A DNA stretch of 64,000 nucleotides. It comes from an uncultured Bacteroides sp. (GTDB taxonomy: Bacteria; Bacteroidota; Bacteroidia; Bacteroidales; Bacteroidaceae). The stretch covers positions 46,962-110,961 of the forward strand of contig CASGED010000066.1 of the NCBI GenBank assembly GCA_949300425.1, given 5' to 3'. The translations under genes were made by a program, and so were the position numbers. Under the pieces are notes generated by a model that was not told the DNA's origin, did no database searches, and saw nothing but the letters and a program-made list of their open reading frames with translations. Below are positions 51,373 through 61,647 of the stretch, piece after piece; the first letter of the stretch is position 1, and the number at the start of each line of letters is the position of its first letter.

Positions 51373-51403
51373 TTTGGATATACCATTCTTTTTCATAACT
51401 TTG
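51373..51403 (+). promoter_or_regulatory. Bacteroides-type promoter of the CPBP protease gene
   Basis: TTTG (51373-51376), a 19-base spacer and TAACTTTG (51396-51403) lie 32 bases before the ATG at 51436. This rules out the longer frame starting at 51319. Confidence 0.88.
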
Positions 51404-51435
51404 GGGCTCGAATAAACCTAATAATAAGAAAGTAT

Positions 51436-52329
51436 ATGAATAGAGAACGAATATCCCCCACCCCGTTCAGTTGGAAGCGCTTAGGCTGGTTCGTGCTGGA
51501 AATCGGGCTGTTTATAGTGGTCATTGCCGTCGTGTATGGCTTCCAGTTTGTTTTGGCAGGACTCTTGCGCATACCGCTCTCCGGGCTTGGCGTCGATGAG
51601 AATGGTATGGGAATGGACAGTTCCTTTATGCTGATAAGCGAAAGCGTATTGGCGGTGGGCAGCGTGATAGGGCTGCTGGCCGTACACAAGCTGGGGCACA
51701 AGGTATTTCCCCATACCGTCCCCCCCATCGGCCTGTCGCTCCGGGGGCACGTGCGTGAGGCAGGAGCCGGTGCCGGTGTAGCCGCAGGCCTGTATGCGGC
51801 AGGCTTCCTGTTGATGCTCCTGACCGGCGGTATCACCATTACGGGCGTCCACGTCCACGGCGCCGCACTTTTGCAGACTTGGGTATTCTTCTTCTTCGTA
51901 GCCGTATTCGAGGAGACCATGTGCCGCGGCTTCCTGTTGGGGCGTATGATGGATGCGGGAGTCAACAAGTTTGTGGCGTTAATCCTTTCTTCGGCCGTGT
52001 TTGCCATCCTGCACCTCGCCAACCCCAATCTCGCCGCCCTGCCCTTAGTCAACCTGTTGCTGGCGGGCGTACTGTTAGGTTCGGCCTACATCTACACGCG
52101 CAACCTGTGGTTTGCCATCCTGCTGCACTGGTTCTGGAACTGGCTGCAAGGCCCCGTGTTGGGATTCGAAGTGAGCGGGAACAACTTCGGGGGGAACCTG
52201 CTGACCTTGGAGCGAACGGACAATGACCTCTTGAACGGAGGAGCGTTTGGCTTTGAAGGCTCGCTGGTATGCACCGTGCTGATGCTGGCGGGCATTTTCC
52301 TCATCATCCGGCATTATGAACGGGATTAG
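51436..52329 (+). CDS. CPBP family intramembrane metalloprotease
   Basis: About 297 residues with eight membrane segments. The CPBP/Abi motifs are FEETMCRGFLLGRM (EExxxR) and later FAILHLAN and LHWFWNW with the metal-binding histidines. The family includes CAAX-type proteases and bacteriocin self-immunity proteins; the substrate is unknown. The start is set by a consensus promoter at 51373-51403. Confidence 0.9.
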   Translation: MNRERISPTPFSWKRLGWFVLEIGLFIVVIAVVYGFQFVLAGLLRIPLSGLGVDENGMGMDSSFMLISESVLAVGSVIGLLAVHKLGHKVFPHTVPPIGLSLRGHVREAGAGAGVAAGLYAAGFLLMLLTGGITITGVHVHGAALLQTWVFFFFVAVFEETMCRGFLLGRMMDAGVNKFVALILSSAVFAILHLANPNLAALPLVNLLLAGVLLGSAYIYTRNLWFAILLHWFWNWLQGPVLGFEVSGNNFGGNLLTLERTDNDLLNGGAFGFEGSLVCTVLMLAGIFLIIRHYERD

Positions 52330-52370
52330 AGAACGCAAGAATAATCCTTACGCCAAGGTGTGCCCGAAAC

Positions 52371-52462
52371 CGAGACCATGGTGAAGGCAGCATCGAGACC
52401 ATGGTGAAGGAGCCATCGAGACCATGGTGAAGGAGCCATCGAGACCATGGTCTCGATTTCGT
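52371..52462. repeat. 23-bp tandem array E (4 units, core CCATGG)
   Basis: CGAGACCATGG starts at 52371, 52394, 52417 and 52440, exactly 23 bp apart. Units 1-3 continue GTGAAGGxxxCAT. The last unit instead completes a perfect 16-base palindrome, CGAGACCATGGTCTCG. A degenerate fifth unit (CCAAGGTG) may precede at 52348. The palindromic closing unit mirrors array A. It fills the gap between the CPBP and AsmA-like genes. Confidence 0.92.
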
Positions 52463-52603
52463 CCTTGCAAGTATCTGATATTCAGACAGGAAATAAATCA
52501 GTTTTAAAGAAGCTTACGGGCGCGTCTTTTTCCACCCCCCCGGAGACTACGTAGTTAGAACTATTATTGCTATATTTACAGCCCGAATCATATACGCTTT
52601 GCC

Positions 52604-55600
52604 ATGAATAAGTCAGTAAGAAGAGCCTTGAAGATTTCCGGCGTCAGCCTGGGCAGTCTTCTCGTCATTGCGGCGGTGGCCGTAGCTGTCGTCATCCATT
52701 TTGTCTTTACCCCCGCCAGGCTGACCCCTGCGGTGGTGGAAGTGGCCAACCGTCAGCTCAACGCCAAACTCAGTCTGGGCAGCGTGGATCTGACGTTCTT
52801 CTCATCCTTCCCCCGCTTCGGACTGCGTCTGAGGGACGGCTCGCTGGTGTCGAAGGCGCTGCGCGACTCGGCATGGCTGCGGCGCGACACGCTGCTGACG
52901 TTCAGCCGGGCTACGCTGGTCCTTAACCCCATCGACTACCTTCGGAAGCAACGCATCTCCGTCTACCGGCTGACGATAGACAGCGCGCGCGTCTATGCCC
53001 ACATCGACAAGGACGGACGGGCCAACTGGGACATCGTGCCCGACGCCATGGAGGAGACATCCGCCGACACGGCCGCAACCGATACCGCCCCACTCGCCGC
53101 CGGAGGCATCGACATCCGCCGCCTGGCCCTGCGCCACGCTACGGTGACCTTCGACGACCGACAGGCGCGCGTCTTCGCCAACGTGTGGGACGCCAACCTG
53201 CGGCTGCAAGCCCGTCTGCACCAAGGCTTCTCGCTGCTGAGGGTGGACTACAGCAACCGCAACATCCTCTTCTGGCAAGAGGGAGAGTTGCTGGCCAACC
53301 GTATGGCGGCACGCCTGCAGACTGACCTGCGCCTCATCCGAAGCAAGCGCACGCTGGAGCTGAAGAATGCCTTGCTGGACATCAACGGCGTGCAGCTGGA
53401 CCTGCAGGGCACACTGCGTCGCGACACCGCCGCGCATGCCGCCGACGTCGACCTGCGATACGGACTGCACGCACCATCGCTGGAGACCGTACTGCGGATG
53501 ATTCCCGCCAGCATACTGAAGCGGGAAGATGTCAGCGCGAAAGGCGAAGTAACCGTGGAAGGGACGCTGAAAGGACTTTATGGCAAGAAGCGGCTGCCGC
53601 TCGCCACGCTGAAGGTGGGCATCAACCGGGCGTCGGCGCAATACGCGGGCATGCCCTACGGGATAGACGAAATCTCGGCCGACTTCTTCGGGCAGGTGGA
53701 CCTGATGAAACGGGAGCCTTCCTACGCCGACCTCAAGATATTCCGCTTCCGCGGAGCGCATACCGACATCCTGGCGGACGCCCGTGTGGACGACCTGCTG
53801 GGCGATCCGAACCTCACCTTCCACACGACCTCCGCCGTCGACCTTACGGCATTGTCGCAGACGTTCCCCCTGCAAGAGGGGGTCAGCATGGGGGGCAAGC
53901 TGGACGCGGACGTCAGGCTACGCTGCCGCCTGTCCACACTGAGGAAGCGGGACATCGGCCACGTCAAAGCCGGGGGGAAGCTGAGCATGAAAGGACTCTT
54001 CCTGCGCGACACGAACAAGGGATTTGACTTCACCGCCGACGCCACGTTCGCCTTCATGGGCAACCACGTGCTGGGAGCGAAAGCCACGGTCAGCAACCTG
54101 CAACTGCAATCGCGCCGCCTCAGCTCCACTGTGCAGGACCTGACCGCCACCATCGGCACCACCAATCCGCAAGACACCACCCGCATCGCACGCATGAAGT
54201 GCGCCCTGACTCTGCATCGCCTGAAAGCATCCATGCCGACCGACTCCATCGACGCCTATTGCGGCAGGACGACCGCAAGCCTGGAGCTGAAGCCCAGCGA
54301 CCGTAACAAGGAACGTCCGTACATCAGCCTCACGCTGAAGGCCGATACGCTATTCGGCAACATGGGCGACTCGCTCAGAGCCTTCTGCCGAAGCGCGTCG
54401 GGCACCGTCACCCTGCAGCCCGGACGCCGCAACACAGACAAGCCGCAAATCGGGCTGAAGCTCAACGCCGACACGCTGTATTGCCGCATGGGCAGCATGA
54501 AGATGGGCATGGACAAGGCGGGCATTGCCGTCACGGCCGACAAGCTGCGTGACTCTGTCTGGATACCCAAAGGCATCGTGGGATTCAACCGCCTGTCCGT
54601 ACGTACCCCCCTATGCGCCCTGCCCGTCCGGCTGCAGAAAGCGGCAGTCACCGTAGGCAACCGCACCATCACCCTGCGCAACGCTACGATGCGCATCGGG
54701 CGTTCGGACCTCACGGCCAGCGGGTCGATACACGACCTGTACGGAGCACTGAAGCGGAACAAGACCCTGCACGCCAAGCTGGACCTGACCTCCAACAACC
54801 TGAACTGTAACCAGCTGATACGCGCCCTCTCCTTCCCCACCGACACGCTACAGGCCGAGACGGACACTACGGCCACCGGACTGAAGCTGTTCGTCATCCC
54901 GCGCAACGTAGACTTCGAACTGACCACCAACCTGAAGCGCGTGCGCTATGGCAAGATACTATTTACCGACGTGAAGGGAGATGTGGACGTGCGCAACCAG
55001 GCCATCCACTTGAAAGAACTCAGCATGAAGGGCATGGGCGCCACCATGAAGACCACCCTGCTCTACCGCGCCGCCCGTCCGCAAGCCGGGTACGCGGGCT
55101 TCGACTTCAGGCTGCATGACGTCAACATCGGTCATCTGGTGGACTTCGTTCCGTCATTAGACTCTATTGTGCCGATGCTCCGATCGTTTGAAGGCATGGT
55201 GGACTTCAACGTAGCCGCCTCCTCAGCCATCGACTCGTGCTTCAACCTCAAGATACCGTCGTTGCGCTCGGCCATTCATATCAAGGGCGACAGTCTGGTG
55301 CTGATGGATGGAGAGACCTTTGCCGAAATATCCAAGAAGTTCCTCTTCAAGAACAAGGAACGCAATCTGATAGACAGCATCGCGGTGAACATCAGCGTGC
55401 AGGACGGCCATGTCACTGTCTACCCCTTTGTCATCCAGATGGACCGCTACCGCGCTGCGGTAGGAGGCACACAGGACCTCGCCATGAACTTCGACTACCA
55501 TATCTCTATCCTCAAGTCGCCCATCCCCTTCAAACTAGGGCTGAACATACGAGGAAACCTGGACAAGATGAAGTTCGGCCTGGGCAAAGCCAAGTACAAG

Positions 55601-55699
55601 GACGCCGTAACTCCGGTGGAGATACGGAAGGTAGACAGCACGATTGTCCGCATGGGAGATCAGATTGTGAGGGACTTCCGGAGAATCATGCAACGATAA
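52604..55699 (+). CDS. AsmA-like protein (AsmA/TamB superfamily)
   Basis: The 1,031-residue protein has one N-terminal membrane anchor (LGSLLVIAAVAVAVVIHFVF), then AsmA N-terminal features (LNAKLSLGSVDLTFFSSFPRFGLRL) and a long series of beta strands, ending in an AsmA-type C-terminal domain (MKTTLLYRAARPQAGYAGFDF). Such proteins form bridge-like grooves that carry phospholipids between the membranes. Length is on the long side for AsmA and similar to Bacteroidota homologues. It ends 29 bases before the convergent GH95 gene. Confidence 0.88.
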   Translation: MNKSVRRALKISGVSLGSLLVIAAVAVAVVIHFVFTPARLTPAVVEVANRQLNAKLSLGSVDLTFFSSFPRFGLRLRDGSLVSKALRDSAWLRRDTLLTFSRATLVLNPIDYLRKQRISVYRLTIDSARVYAHIDKDGRANWDIVPDAMEETSADTAATDTAPLAAGGIDIRRLALRHATVTFDDRQARVFANVWDANLRLQARLHQGFSLLRVDYSNRNILFWQEGELLANRMAARLQTDLRLIRSKRTLELKNALLDINGVQLDLQGTLRRDTAAHAADVDLRYGLHAPSLETVLRMIPASILKREDVSAKGEVTVEGTLKGLYGKKRLPLATLKVGINRASAQYAGMPYGIDEISADFFGQVDLMKREPSYADLKIFRFRGAHTDILADARVDDLLGDPNLTFHTTSAVDLTALSQTFPLQEGVSMGGKLDADVRLRCRLSTLRKRDIGHVKAGGKLSMKGLFLRDTNKGFDFTADATFAFMGNHVLGAKATVSNLQLQSRRLSSTVQDLTATIGTTNPQDTTRIARMKCALTLHRLKASMPTDSIDAYCGRTTASLELKPSDRNKERPYISLTLKADTLFGNMGDSLRAFCRSASGTVTLQPGRRNTDKPQIGLKLNADTLYCRMGSMKMGMDKAGIAVTADKLRDSVWIPKGIVGFNRLSVRTPLCALPVRLQKAAVTVGNRTITLRNATMRIGRSDLTASGSIHDLYGALKRNKTLHAKLDLTSNNLNCNQLIRALSFPTDTLQAETDTTATGLKLFVIPRNVDFELTTNLKRVRYGKILFTDVKGDVDVRNQAIHLKELSMKGMGATMKTTLLYRAARPQAGYAGFDFRLHDVNIGHLVDFVPSLDSIVPMLRSFEGMVDFNVAASSAIDSCFNLKIPSLRSAIHIKGDSLVLMDGETFAEISKKFLFKNKERNLIDSIAVNISVQDGHVTVYPFVIQMDRYRAAVGGTQDLAMNFDYHISILKSPIPFKLGLNIRGNLDKMKFGLGKAKYKDAVTPVEIRKVDSTIVRMGDQIVRDFRRIMQR

Positions 55700-55728
55700 G
55701 GGCCGTGCCGTAACAGGGAGACGTCATT

Positions 55729-58167
55729 TCATAAGATGACCTTCGTCTCGCCCGCCTTCAGCCGCACGGACTTCGACGCGCCGTTATAGCGGAGGCGTGC
55801 CTTCCCATCCTGACGGGCAGTCACCTTCAAGGCAGTCACCCGGGCGTCTTTCCACTCCATGTCTATGACGAAACCTCCCCGTGCGCAGATGCCGCTCACC
55901 CGACCGTCTTTCCACTCGTCGGGAAGAGCCGGAAGCAACGTAATGGAAGTCTCGGTACTCTGCATCAACATCTCAATGACACCCGCGCATCCGCCAAAGT
56001 TCCCGTCTATCTGGAAAGGCGAGTGGGCATCGAGCAAGTTGGGGTACGTACCGCCACCCCGGCGGGCATCCTTGCCCCGGTAATTGTCGGGACTGACGTA
56101 CTTCAGCAAGCGGCGGTAGATGCGGTAAGCTCCGGCGCCATCCTGCAAGCGGGCATAGAGGTTGACACGCCAGCCGGTGCTCCATCCGGTCGTGTTGTCA
56201 CCTTTGATTTCCAGCGTACGGGCACAAGCCTTAGCCAACTCGGGCGTAGCGTCCACGGAGAGATGATGACCGGGATAAAGGCCGAACAAGTGAGACTGGT
56301 GACGATGCTGCGGGTCTTGGTCAGCCCAATCGTGGAACCATTCCTGCAAGTTCCCGTTCTTACCCACCTGATAAGGCTGGAGACGCTTGAGAGCATTTTG
56401 TGCCTCCTTACGGAAATCCTTATCTACTTTCAATACTTCGGCGGCCCGGATAGCGTCCAACAGGCATTCGCGAGTCATGGCTAAGTCGGACGTACAACCA
56501 TAAGAAGTAGCTCCTACATATCCATCGGGGGCTATAAATTTATTCTCGGGCGAGGTGCCGGGTGAAGTCAGCAACACCCCGTCTTTCTCTATCAGCCAAT
56601 TCAGGCAGAAGTCGGCGGCCCCTTTCAGGATAGGATAGTATTGACGCAGGAAGTCCCGGTCTTGCGTAAACAGGTAGCGTTCCCAGATGTGGGTGCTCAG
56701 CCAAGCCCCGCCCATAGTCCAACAAGCCCACGAGGGGTCACCATCGTGCAAGCCTACGGGGTTGGTCATGGCCCAGATGTCGGTGTTCTGTCCCAGACAC
56801 CAGCCCTTGTCCACATTATAGTATGCCTTGGCGGACGCCTCGCCCGTATGGCGCAGGTTGGCGATGAAATCCATCAACGGCTGATGCAGTTCGCTCAGGT
56901 TTCCCGTCTCGGCCGCCCAATAGTTTTCCTGCAAGTTGATGTTGCTGGTGTAGTTGCTGCTCCAAGGGGGAAGCAAGCGTTCGTTCCACAAGCCTTGCAG
57001 GTTGGCGGGCACACCGGGTGTACGCGAGCTGGAAATAAGCAAATAACGTCCGTATTGGAAATAAAGCACTTCCAGCTCAGGATTGCGTTGATGCTTATCG
57101 GTATATTCCAGAAGTTGCCGGTCGGTAGGCAAGGCGGAAATAGCGGAATCCGTTTCGCCCAAATCCAGTTCCACACGGTCGAAGAAATGCTTATAATCGG
57201 CCACATGTGCCTCGCGCAACGCCTCATAACTCTTCTTCGAAGCTTTCGCCATGCGCTGTGCCACCAAGTTCCGATAGTCCCTTCCTTCCTTGACGGGGTC
57301 TTTGTCAAAACCGTTAAAGCTGGTGACGTTGGCTATCAGGATGAGCGCCTCCTTAGCTCCGTCAATCTTGAGTTCGCCCGAAGGATAGCTCTTCACCTGC
57401 GCCGCATCCGGAGTGAGCACCTTGACGAGGGTGCGGAAATGAACGCCACGCTCAGGGTCGTAGAGGTGTTTGTTCTTCACCAAGTCGAAATAAACAGGAT
57501 AGGAATGATAGGCGGCATAGCCATCGGACGTGATTTCGTTTCCCCGGGCCGACGTGGCATGAGGAAGTTGGGAATCGAAGGTCAGCAACGCCTGTATGCC
57601 TTTGGGACTGTCACTCTGAAGGCGAACCACAATCACGGAGTCGGGGGCGGAAGCAAAATAATCGGTCTGCATCCGCGCGCCATCTTTGAGATACTCCGTA
57701 CGGGCTGTGGCGTTACTGATGTTCAACCATCGCCGGTAGGAAGTTATTTGGGCACCTTCGCCCATATAGCTCAAGGTCAGCGTGCCCAAGGGCTGATAAT
57801 TTTCGCTATAATGCCCTTGCACCTTGCGTTGTTCGCGGTCCGCACCCCGGTAATCCTCCTTGTCCAGCAGGTCGCGTATCACGGGAATGGACTTGTAAGC
57901 GTCGGGAGTGGTGACGGTCCGGTCAGGCTCACCCGTCCATAGGGTAATGTCGTTGAGCGAAAGCACATCCCGTTCGGTACCTCCGTAGACAATGGCTCCC
58001 ATAGTGCCGTTACCTATCACCAAAGCTTCTTCAAAATACGTGGCCGGACGATTGTAATGCAACATCAGGTCCGACGCATCCGCCTGGGCATGGAGCTGAG
58101 ACACTCCTCCTCCGAATCCTGCACACAAGGCGGCGCATAAAGTAAATCTTCTAAATCGATTGTTCAT
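55729..58167 (-). CDS. GH95 family alpha-L-fucosidase/galactosidase-like enzyme, secreted
   Basis: The 812 residues start with a signal peptide (TLCAALCAGFGGGVSQLHAQ). GH95 features follow: N-terminal beta domain (LMLHYNRPATYFEEALVIGNG), linker, an (alpha/alpha)6 barrel with NLQGLWNERLLPPWSSNYTSNIN, and a C-terminal beta domain. GH95 enzymes remove alpha-1,2-L-fucose or L-galactose from host glycans and plant polymers with an inverting mechanism. No SusC/D pair is nearby, so it may be part of a dispersed host-glycan set. Confidence 0.93.
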   Translation of the reverse strand: MNNRFRRFTLCAALCAGFGGGVSQLHAQADASDLMLHYNRPATYFEEALVIGNGTMGAIVYGGTERDVLSLNDITLWTGEPDRTVTTPDAYKSIPVIRDLLDKEDYRGADREQRKVQGHYSENYQPLGTLTLSYMGEGAQITSYRRWLNISNATARTEYLKDGARMQTDYFASAPDSVIVVRLQSDSPKGIQALLTFDSQLPHATSARGNEITSDGYAAYHSYPVYFDLVKNKHLYDPERGVHFRTLVKVLTPDAAQVKSYPSGELKIDGAKEALILIANVTSFNGFDKDPVKEGRDYRNLVAQRMAKASKKSYEALREAHVADYKHFFDRVELDLGETDSAISALPTDRQLLEYTDKHQRNPELEVLYFQYGRYLLISSSRTPGVPANLQGLWNERLLPPWSSNYTSNINLQENYWAAETGNLSELHQPLMDFIANLRHTGEASAKAYYNVDKGWCLGQNTDIWAMTNPVGLHDGDPSWACWTMGGAWLSTHIWERYLFTQDRDFLRQYYPILKGAADFCLNWLIEKDGVLLTSPGTSPENKFIAPDGYVGATSYGCTSDLAMTRECLLDAIRAAEVLKVDKDFRKEAQNALKRLQPYQVGKNGNLQEWFHDWADQDPQHRHQSHLFGLYPGHHLSVDATPELAKACARTLEIKGDNTTGWSTGWRVNLYARLQDGAGAYRIYRRLLKYVSPDNYRGKDARRGGGTYPNLLDAHSPFQIDGNFGGCAGVIEMLMQSTETSITLLPALPDEWKDGRVSGICARGGFVIDMEWKDARVTALKVTARQDGKARLRYNGASKSVRLKAGETKVIL

Positions 58168-58207
58168 GGTATGTATTATTTTTAATCCGTGATAAGAAAA
58201 TTCCTAT

Positions 58208-61200
58208 TTACTCCGTCGCTTCCATAGCCAGCATTTCCTGAAGCACATTCACGGCTTCCGCTACGGTATGCACCTCTTTCACCAACATGGAGCGTTTGCC
58301 GCCCTGTTCGCGCAGGTCGCATCGGCGGGTGTACTTCATCATGTAGGCAATGAGCTTGCCGAAAGACTGGCTTTGGTAATAAGGACTTTCGGCGTTGCTT
58401 ACGAGGTAGAGTGTCATGCGGCCTCCTTTGAGGAAGACTTTCTCCGCACCCAGACGGGCAGCTATGCGGCGCAGGGGAACAATGCGAAGCAACTCCTCCG
58501 TCTCGGGGGGCACGGGACCGAAACGGTCTTCCAGACGGGCACGGAAGGCTTCTACATCCTTGTCGAGCGTCAATCCGTCCAACTCGCGATAGAGGAGCAT
58601 GCGCTCGCTGCTGCCCGTCACGTAATCGGCAGGCAGCAAAAGCTCGAGGTCGCTCTCCACCTGACACTCTTCCACGAATTGCTCTCCGGTGATCTTCCCG
58701 CTTCCGTCCGCGGCCTGTTGCTCTTCGGCCATGAGGTCAGAGAACTCGTCATTCTTCAGTTCGCGCACGGCCTCGGTCAATATCTTTTGGTAAGTCTCGT
58801 AGCCCAAGTCGGCAATGAAACCGCTCTGCTCCGCGCCCAGCATATTACCCGCCCCGCGTATGTCGAGGTCTTGCATGGCGATGTGTATGCCGCTTCCCAG
58901 GTCGGAGAAATTCTCGATGGCTTGCAAGCGCCGCTTGGCTTCAGGCGTCAGGCTGGAAAGCGGAGGAGCCAACAGGTAGCAGAAGGCTTTCTTGTTGCTT
59001 CGTCCCACCCGGCCGCGCATCTGATGCAGGTCACTAAGACCGAAGTTCTGCGCCTGGTTGATGATGATGGTATTGGCATTGGGGATGTCCACGCCACTCT
59101 CGATGATGGTGGTGGCCAGCAGGACATCGTAGTCATAATTGATGAAGTCATATATTATCTTCTCCAACTCGGCCGGCTCCATCTGTCCGTGACCCACACA
59201 GACGCGGCAATCGGGGATGTTGCGTTCTATCATCGCCTTTAGTTCCGGCAGATTGGAGATGCGGTTGTTCACGAAAAACACCTGCCCGTTGCGGCTCATC
59301 TCAAAGTTGATGGCATCCGTAATGACTTCCTCGTTGAAGGTATGCACTTCTGTCTGGATGGGGTAACGGTTGGGGGGAGGCGTCTGTATCACGCTCAGGT
59401 CGCGGGCACCCATCAGGGAGAATTGCAAGGTGCGGGGAATGGGCGTGGCGGTCATGGTCAGCGTATCTACATTTACCTTCATTTGGCGCAGTTTCTCCTT
59501 GACGCTAACGCCAAACTTCTGCTCCTCGTCGATGATGAGCAAGCCCAGGTCATTGAATTTGACGTCCTTGCCCAGGATGCGGTGCGTGCCGATGAGGATA
59601 TTCACTTCGCCCGAGGCCAATCCTTTGATAACGGCACGGGCTTGGGCGGAAGTGCGGGCACGGCTCAGATATTCCACCCGGCAGGGCAAGTCTTTCAAGC
59701 GTTCCTTGAACGTCTGATAGTGCTGGTAAGCCAATACGGTGGTGGGCACCAGCACGGCAACCTGCTTATTATCGCATACCGCCTTGAACGCCGCGCGGAC
59801 GGCCACTTCGGTTTTTCCGAAACCCACGTCGCCGCACACCAGACGGTCCATCGGACGGGCACTCTCCATGTCGGCCTTTACCTCAGCCGTAGCCTTGCTT
59901 TGGTCGGGCGTGTCCTCGTAGATAAACGACGCTTCCAACTCGCGTTGCAGAAAGCTGTCGGGACTAAACTGAAAACCTTTCTCCTCACGACGCCGGGAAT
60001 AGAGTTTGATAAGGTCGCGGGCGATGTCTTTTATCTTTTTCTTGGTGCGGTCTTTCAACTTCTCCCATGCGCCGGTGCCCAGCTTATTCAAGCGGGGCGC
60101 CTCGCCTTCCTTACCCTTATACTTCGAAACCTTGTGCAGGGAATGAATGGAGACAAACACCACATCGTCGTTCTGATACACCAGCTTCATCACCTCCTGC
60201 GTGGTATCTCCGTTGGGGATGCGCACCAAGCCCGCGAAGCGTCCGATGCCATGGTCGGTATGCACTACGTAGTCGCCGGGCGTAAATTGGTTCAACTCTT
60301 TCAACGAGAGAGCCACTTTGCCACTCCGCGCCTTGTCGCTCTTCAGGTTATACTTGTGAAAGCGATCGAACAGCTGGTGGTCGGTAAAGACACACAGACG
60401 TAACGTGTTGTCCGCAAAACCTTCGTGCAGGGTTTTCTCTACGGCGCTGAAGGTGATATTGTCCTTTCTGTCCTCAAAGATGGCCCGGATGCGGGCGGTC
60501 TGCTTCGTGCTGTCACTACATATATAAATGGTGTAACCTTGGGCCAGGTATTCGGTAAAACTTTGCGCCACAAGGTCGAAGTTTTTGTGGAAAATAGGTT
60601 GGGGCGTCGTGTCGAAAGTGAGGCTTGCATCGGGCGTGCCCGTAGGCTTGGTGCCGAACTCCCACCGGCGGAAGTCCAAAGCCCGCACGGTAAATTCGCC
60701 CCCGTCTATCAGTTTTCCGTCTAAGGAGATGTTTCCGTTTTCTTCCGCCTCGCGGGCGGCAATGGCTTGGGGAGTCAAGGCCTCGTCATGCACTTGCTGG
60801 ATGCGTTCGCGCAACCAAAGGAAATCGCGCATGGCCAGCAAGGTGTCCGCAGGCAGGAAATCGAGGAAGGACACCATGCCGCCCGTCCCCTTTCCCGAAA
60901 GGTCCGCGCTTAGGTCAGGCACGATGACGATGCTCTCCCGCTTTTCCTTGGACAACTGGCTCTCTACCTCGAACGTGCGCAGGCTCTCCACTTCGTCCCC
61001 GAAGAAGTCGATGCGGAAAGGGCATTCGCTGGAAAAGGAAAAGACATCGATGATACTTCCGCGCACGGCATATTGCCCCGGCTCGTAGACGTAATCCGTA
61101 CGTTCGAATCCATAGCTTTGAAGCACCTCCGTCACGAAGGTCATGTCCACCTGTTCGCCCGTATGCAACGTCAGAGTTTTGTCATTCAATTCGCCTCGCG

Positions 61201-61603
61201 AAACCACCTTCTCCGCCAAAGCGTCCGGATAGGTCACCACACACACGTCGGTGTCCGCCTTCTGAAGCCGGCTCAGCACTTCGGTACGGAGAATCTCGTT
61301 GGCGGCATCCTTCTGTCCGTACTTGATGGCGCGTTTGAAAGACGAAGGGAAGAACAACACCCGCTCGTCGCCCAGCACCTGCACCAGGTCGTGATAGAAA
61401 TATCCGGCCGCCTCCAAGTCGTCCAACACAAAGACAAAAGGCATCTTCCTACGCTCCACAATCACAGAAGCATAGAAAGAAGGTGCCGAGGCACACAGGC
61501 CTCCTGTATATAAATGTTTAATCTTAGAATCGTCCAGCAGACGCATCATCGCCTCCACGTTCGGATGGGAGGCATAATGTTGTTGTAGTTCGCTTAGGGT
61601 CAT
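58208..61603 (-). CDS. mfd: transcription-repair coupling factor
   Basis: At 1,131 residues the size and order fit Mfd: a UvrB-like N-terminal module, the RNA polymerase interaction domain (GDYVVHTDHGIGRFAGLVRI), the ATPase motor with Walker A CGDVGFGKTEVAVRAAFKA, DEEQ motif LLIIDEEQKFGV and the TMTATPIPRTL motif, then the C-terminal UvrA-binding domain. Mfd removes stalled RNA polymerase from lesions and recruits UvrA. Single gene on the minus strand. Confidence 0.98.
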   Translation of the reverse strand: MTLSELQQHYASHPNVEAMMRLLDDSKIKHLYTGGLCASAPSFYASVIVERRKMPFVFVLDDLEAAGYFYHDLVQVLGDERVLFFPSSFKRAIKYGQKDAANEILRTEVLSRLQKADTDVCVVTYPDALAEKVVSRGELNDKTLTLHTGEQVDMTFVTEVLQSYGFERTDYVYEPGQYAVRGSIIDVFSFSSECPFRIDFFGDEVESLRTFEVESQLSKEKRESIVIVPDLSADLSGKGTGGMVSFLDFLPADTLLAMRDFLWLRERIQQVHDEALTPQAIAAREAEENGNISLDGKLIDGGEFTVRALDFRRWEFGTKPTGTPDASLTFDTTPQPIFHKNFDLVAQSFTEYLAQGYTIYICSDSTKQTARIRAIFEDRKDNITFSAVEKTLHEGFADNTLRLCVFTDHQLFDRFHKYNLKSDKARSGKVALSLKELNQFTPGDYVVHTDHGIGRFAGLVRIPNGDTTQEVMKLVYQNDDVVFVSIHSLHKVSKYKGKEGEAPRLNKLGTGAWEKLKDRTKKKIKDIARDLIKLYSRRREEKGFQFSPDSFLQRELEASFIYEDTPDQSKATAEVKADMESARPMDRLVCGDVGFGKTEVAVRAAFKAVCDNKQVAVLVPTTVLAYQHYQTFKERLKDLPCRVEYLSRARTSAQARAVIKGLASGEVNILIGTHRILGKDVKFNDLGLLIIDEEQKFGVSVKEKLRQMKVNVDTLTMTATPIPRTLQFSLMGARDLSVIQTPPPNRYPIQTEVHTFNEEVITDAINFEMSRNGQVFFVNNRISNLPELKAMIERNIPDCRVCVGHGQMEPAELEKIIYDFINYDYDVLLATTIIESGVDIPNANTIIINQAQNFGLSDLHQMRGRVGRSNKKAFCYLLAPPLSSLTPEAKRRLQAIENFSDLGSGIHIAMQDLDIRGAGNMLGAEQSGFIADLGYETYQKILTEAVRELKNDEFSDLMAEEQQAADGSGKITGEQFVEECQVESDLELLLPADYVTGSSERMLLYRELDGLTLDKDVEAFRARLEDRFGPVPPETEELLRIVPLRRIAARLGAEKVFLKGGRMTLYLVSNAESPYYQSQSFGKLIAYMMKYTRRCDLREQGGKRSMLVKEVHTVAEAVNVLQEMLAMEATE

Positions 61604-61647
61604 GTTTCTCGTTTTACGCCCGCAAAATTACAAAATAAATTCTATTT

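Noticed and set aside
51319-51435. N-terminal extension of the CPBP protease
   Set aside because: The consensus promoter at 51373-51403 lies inside this extension.
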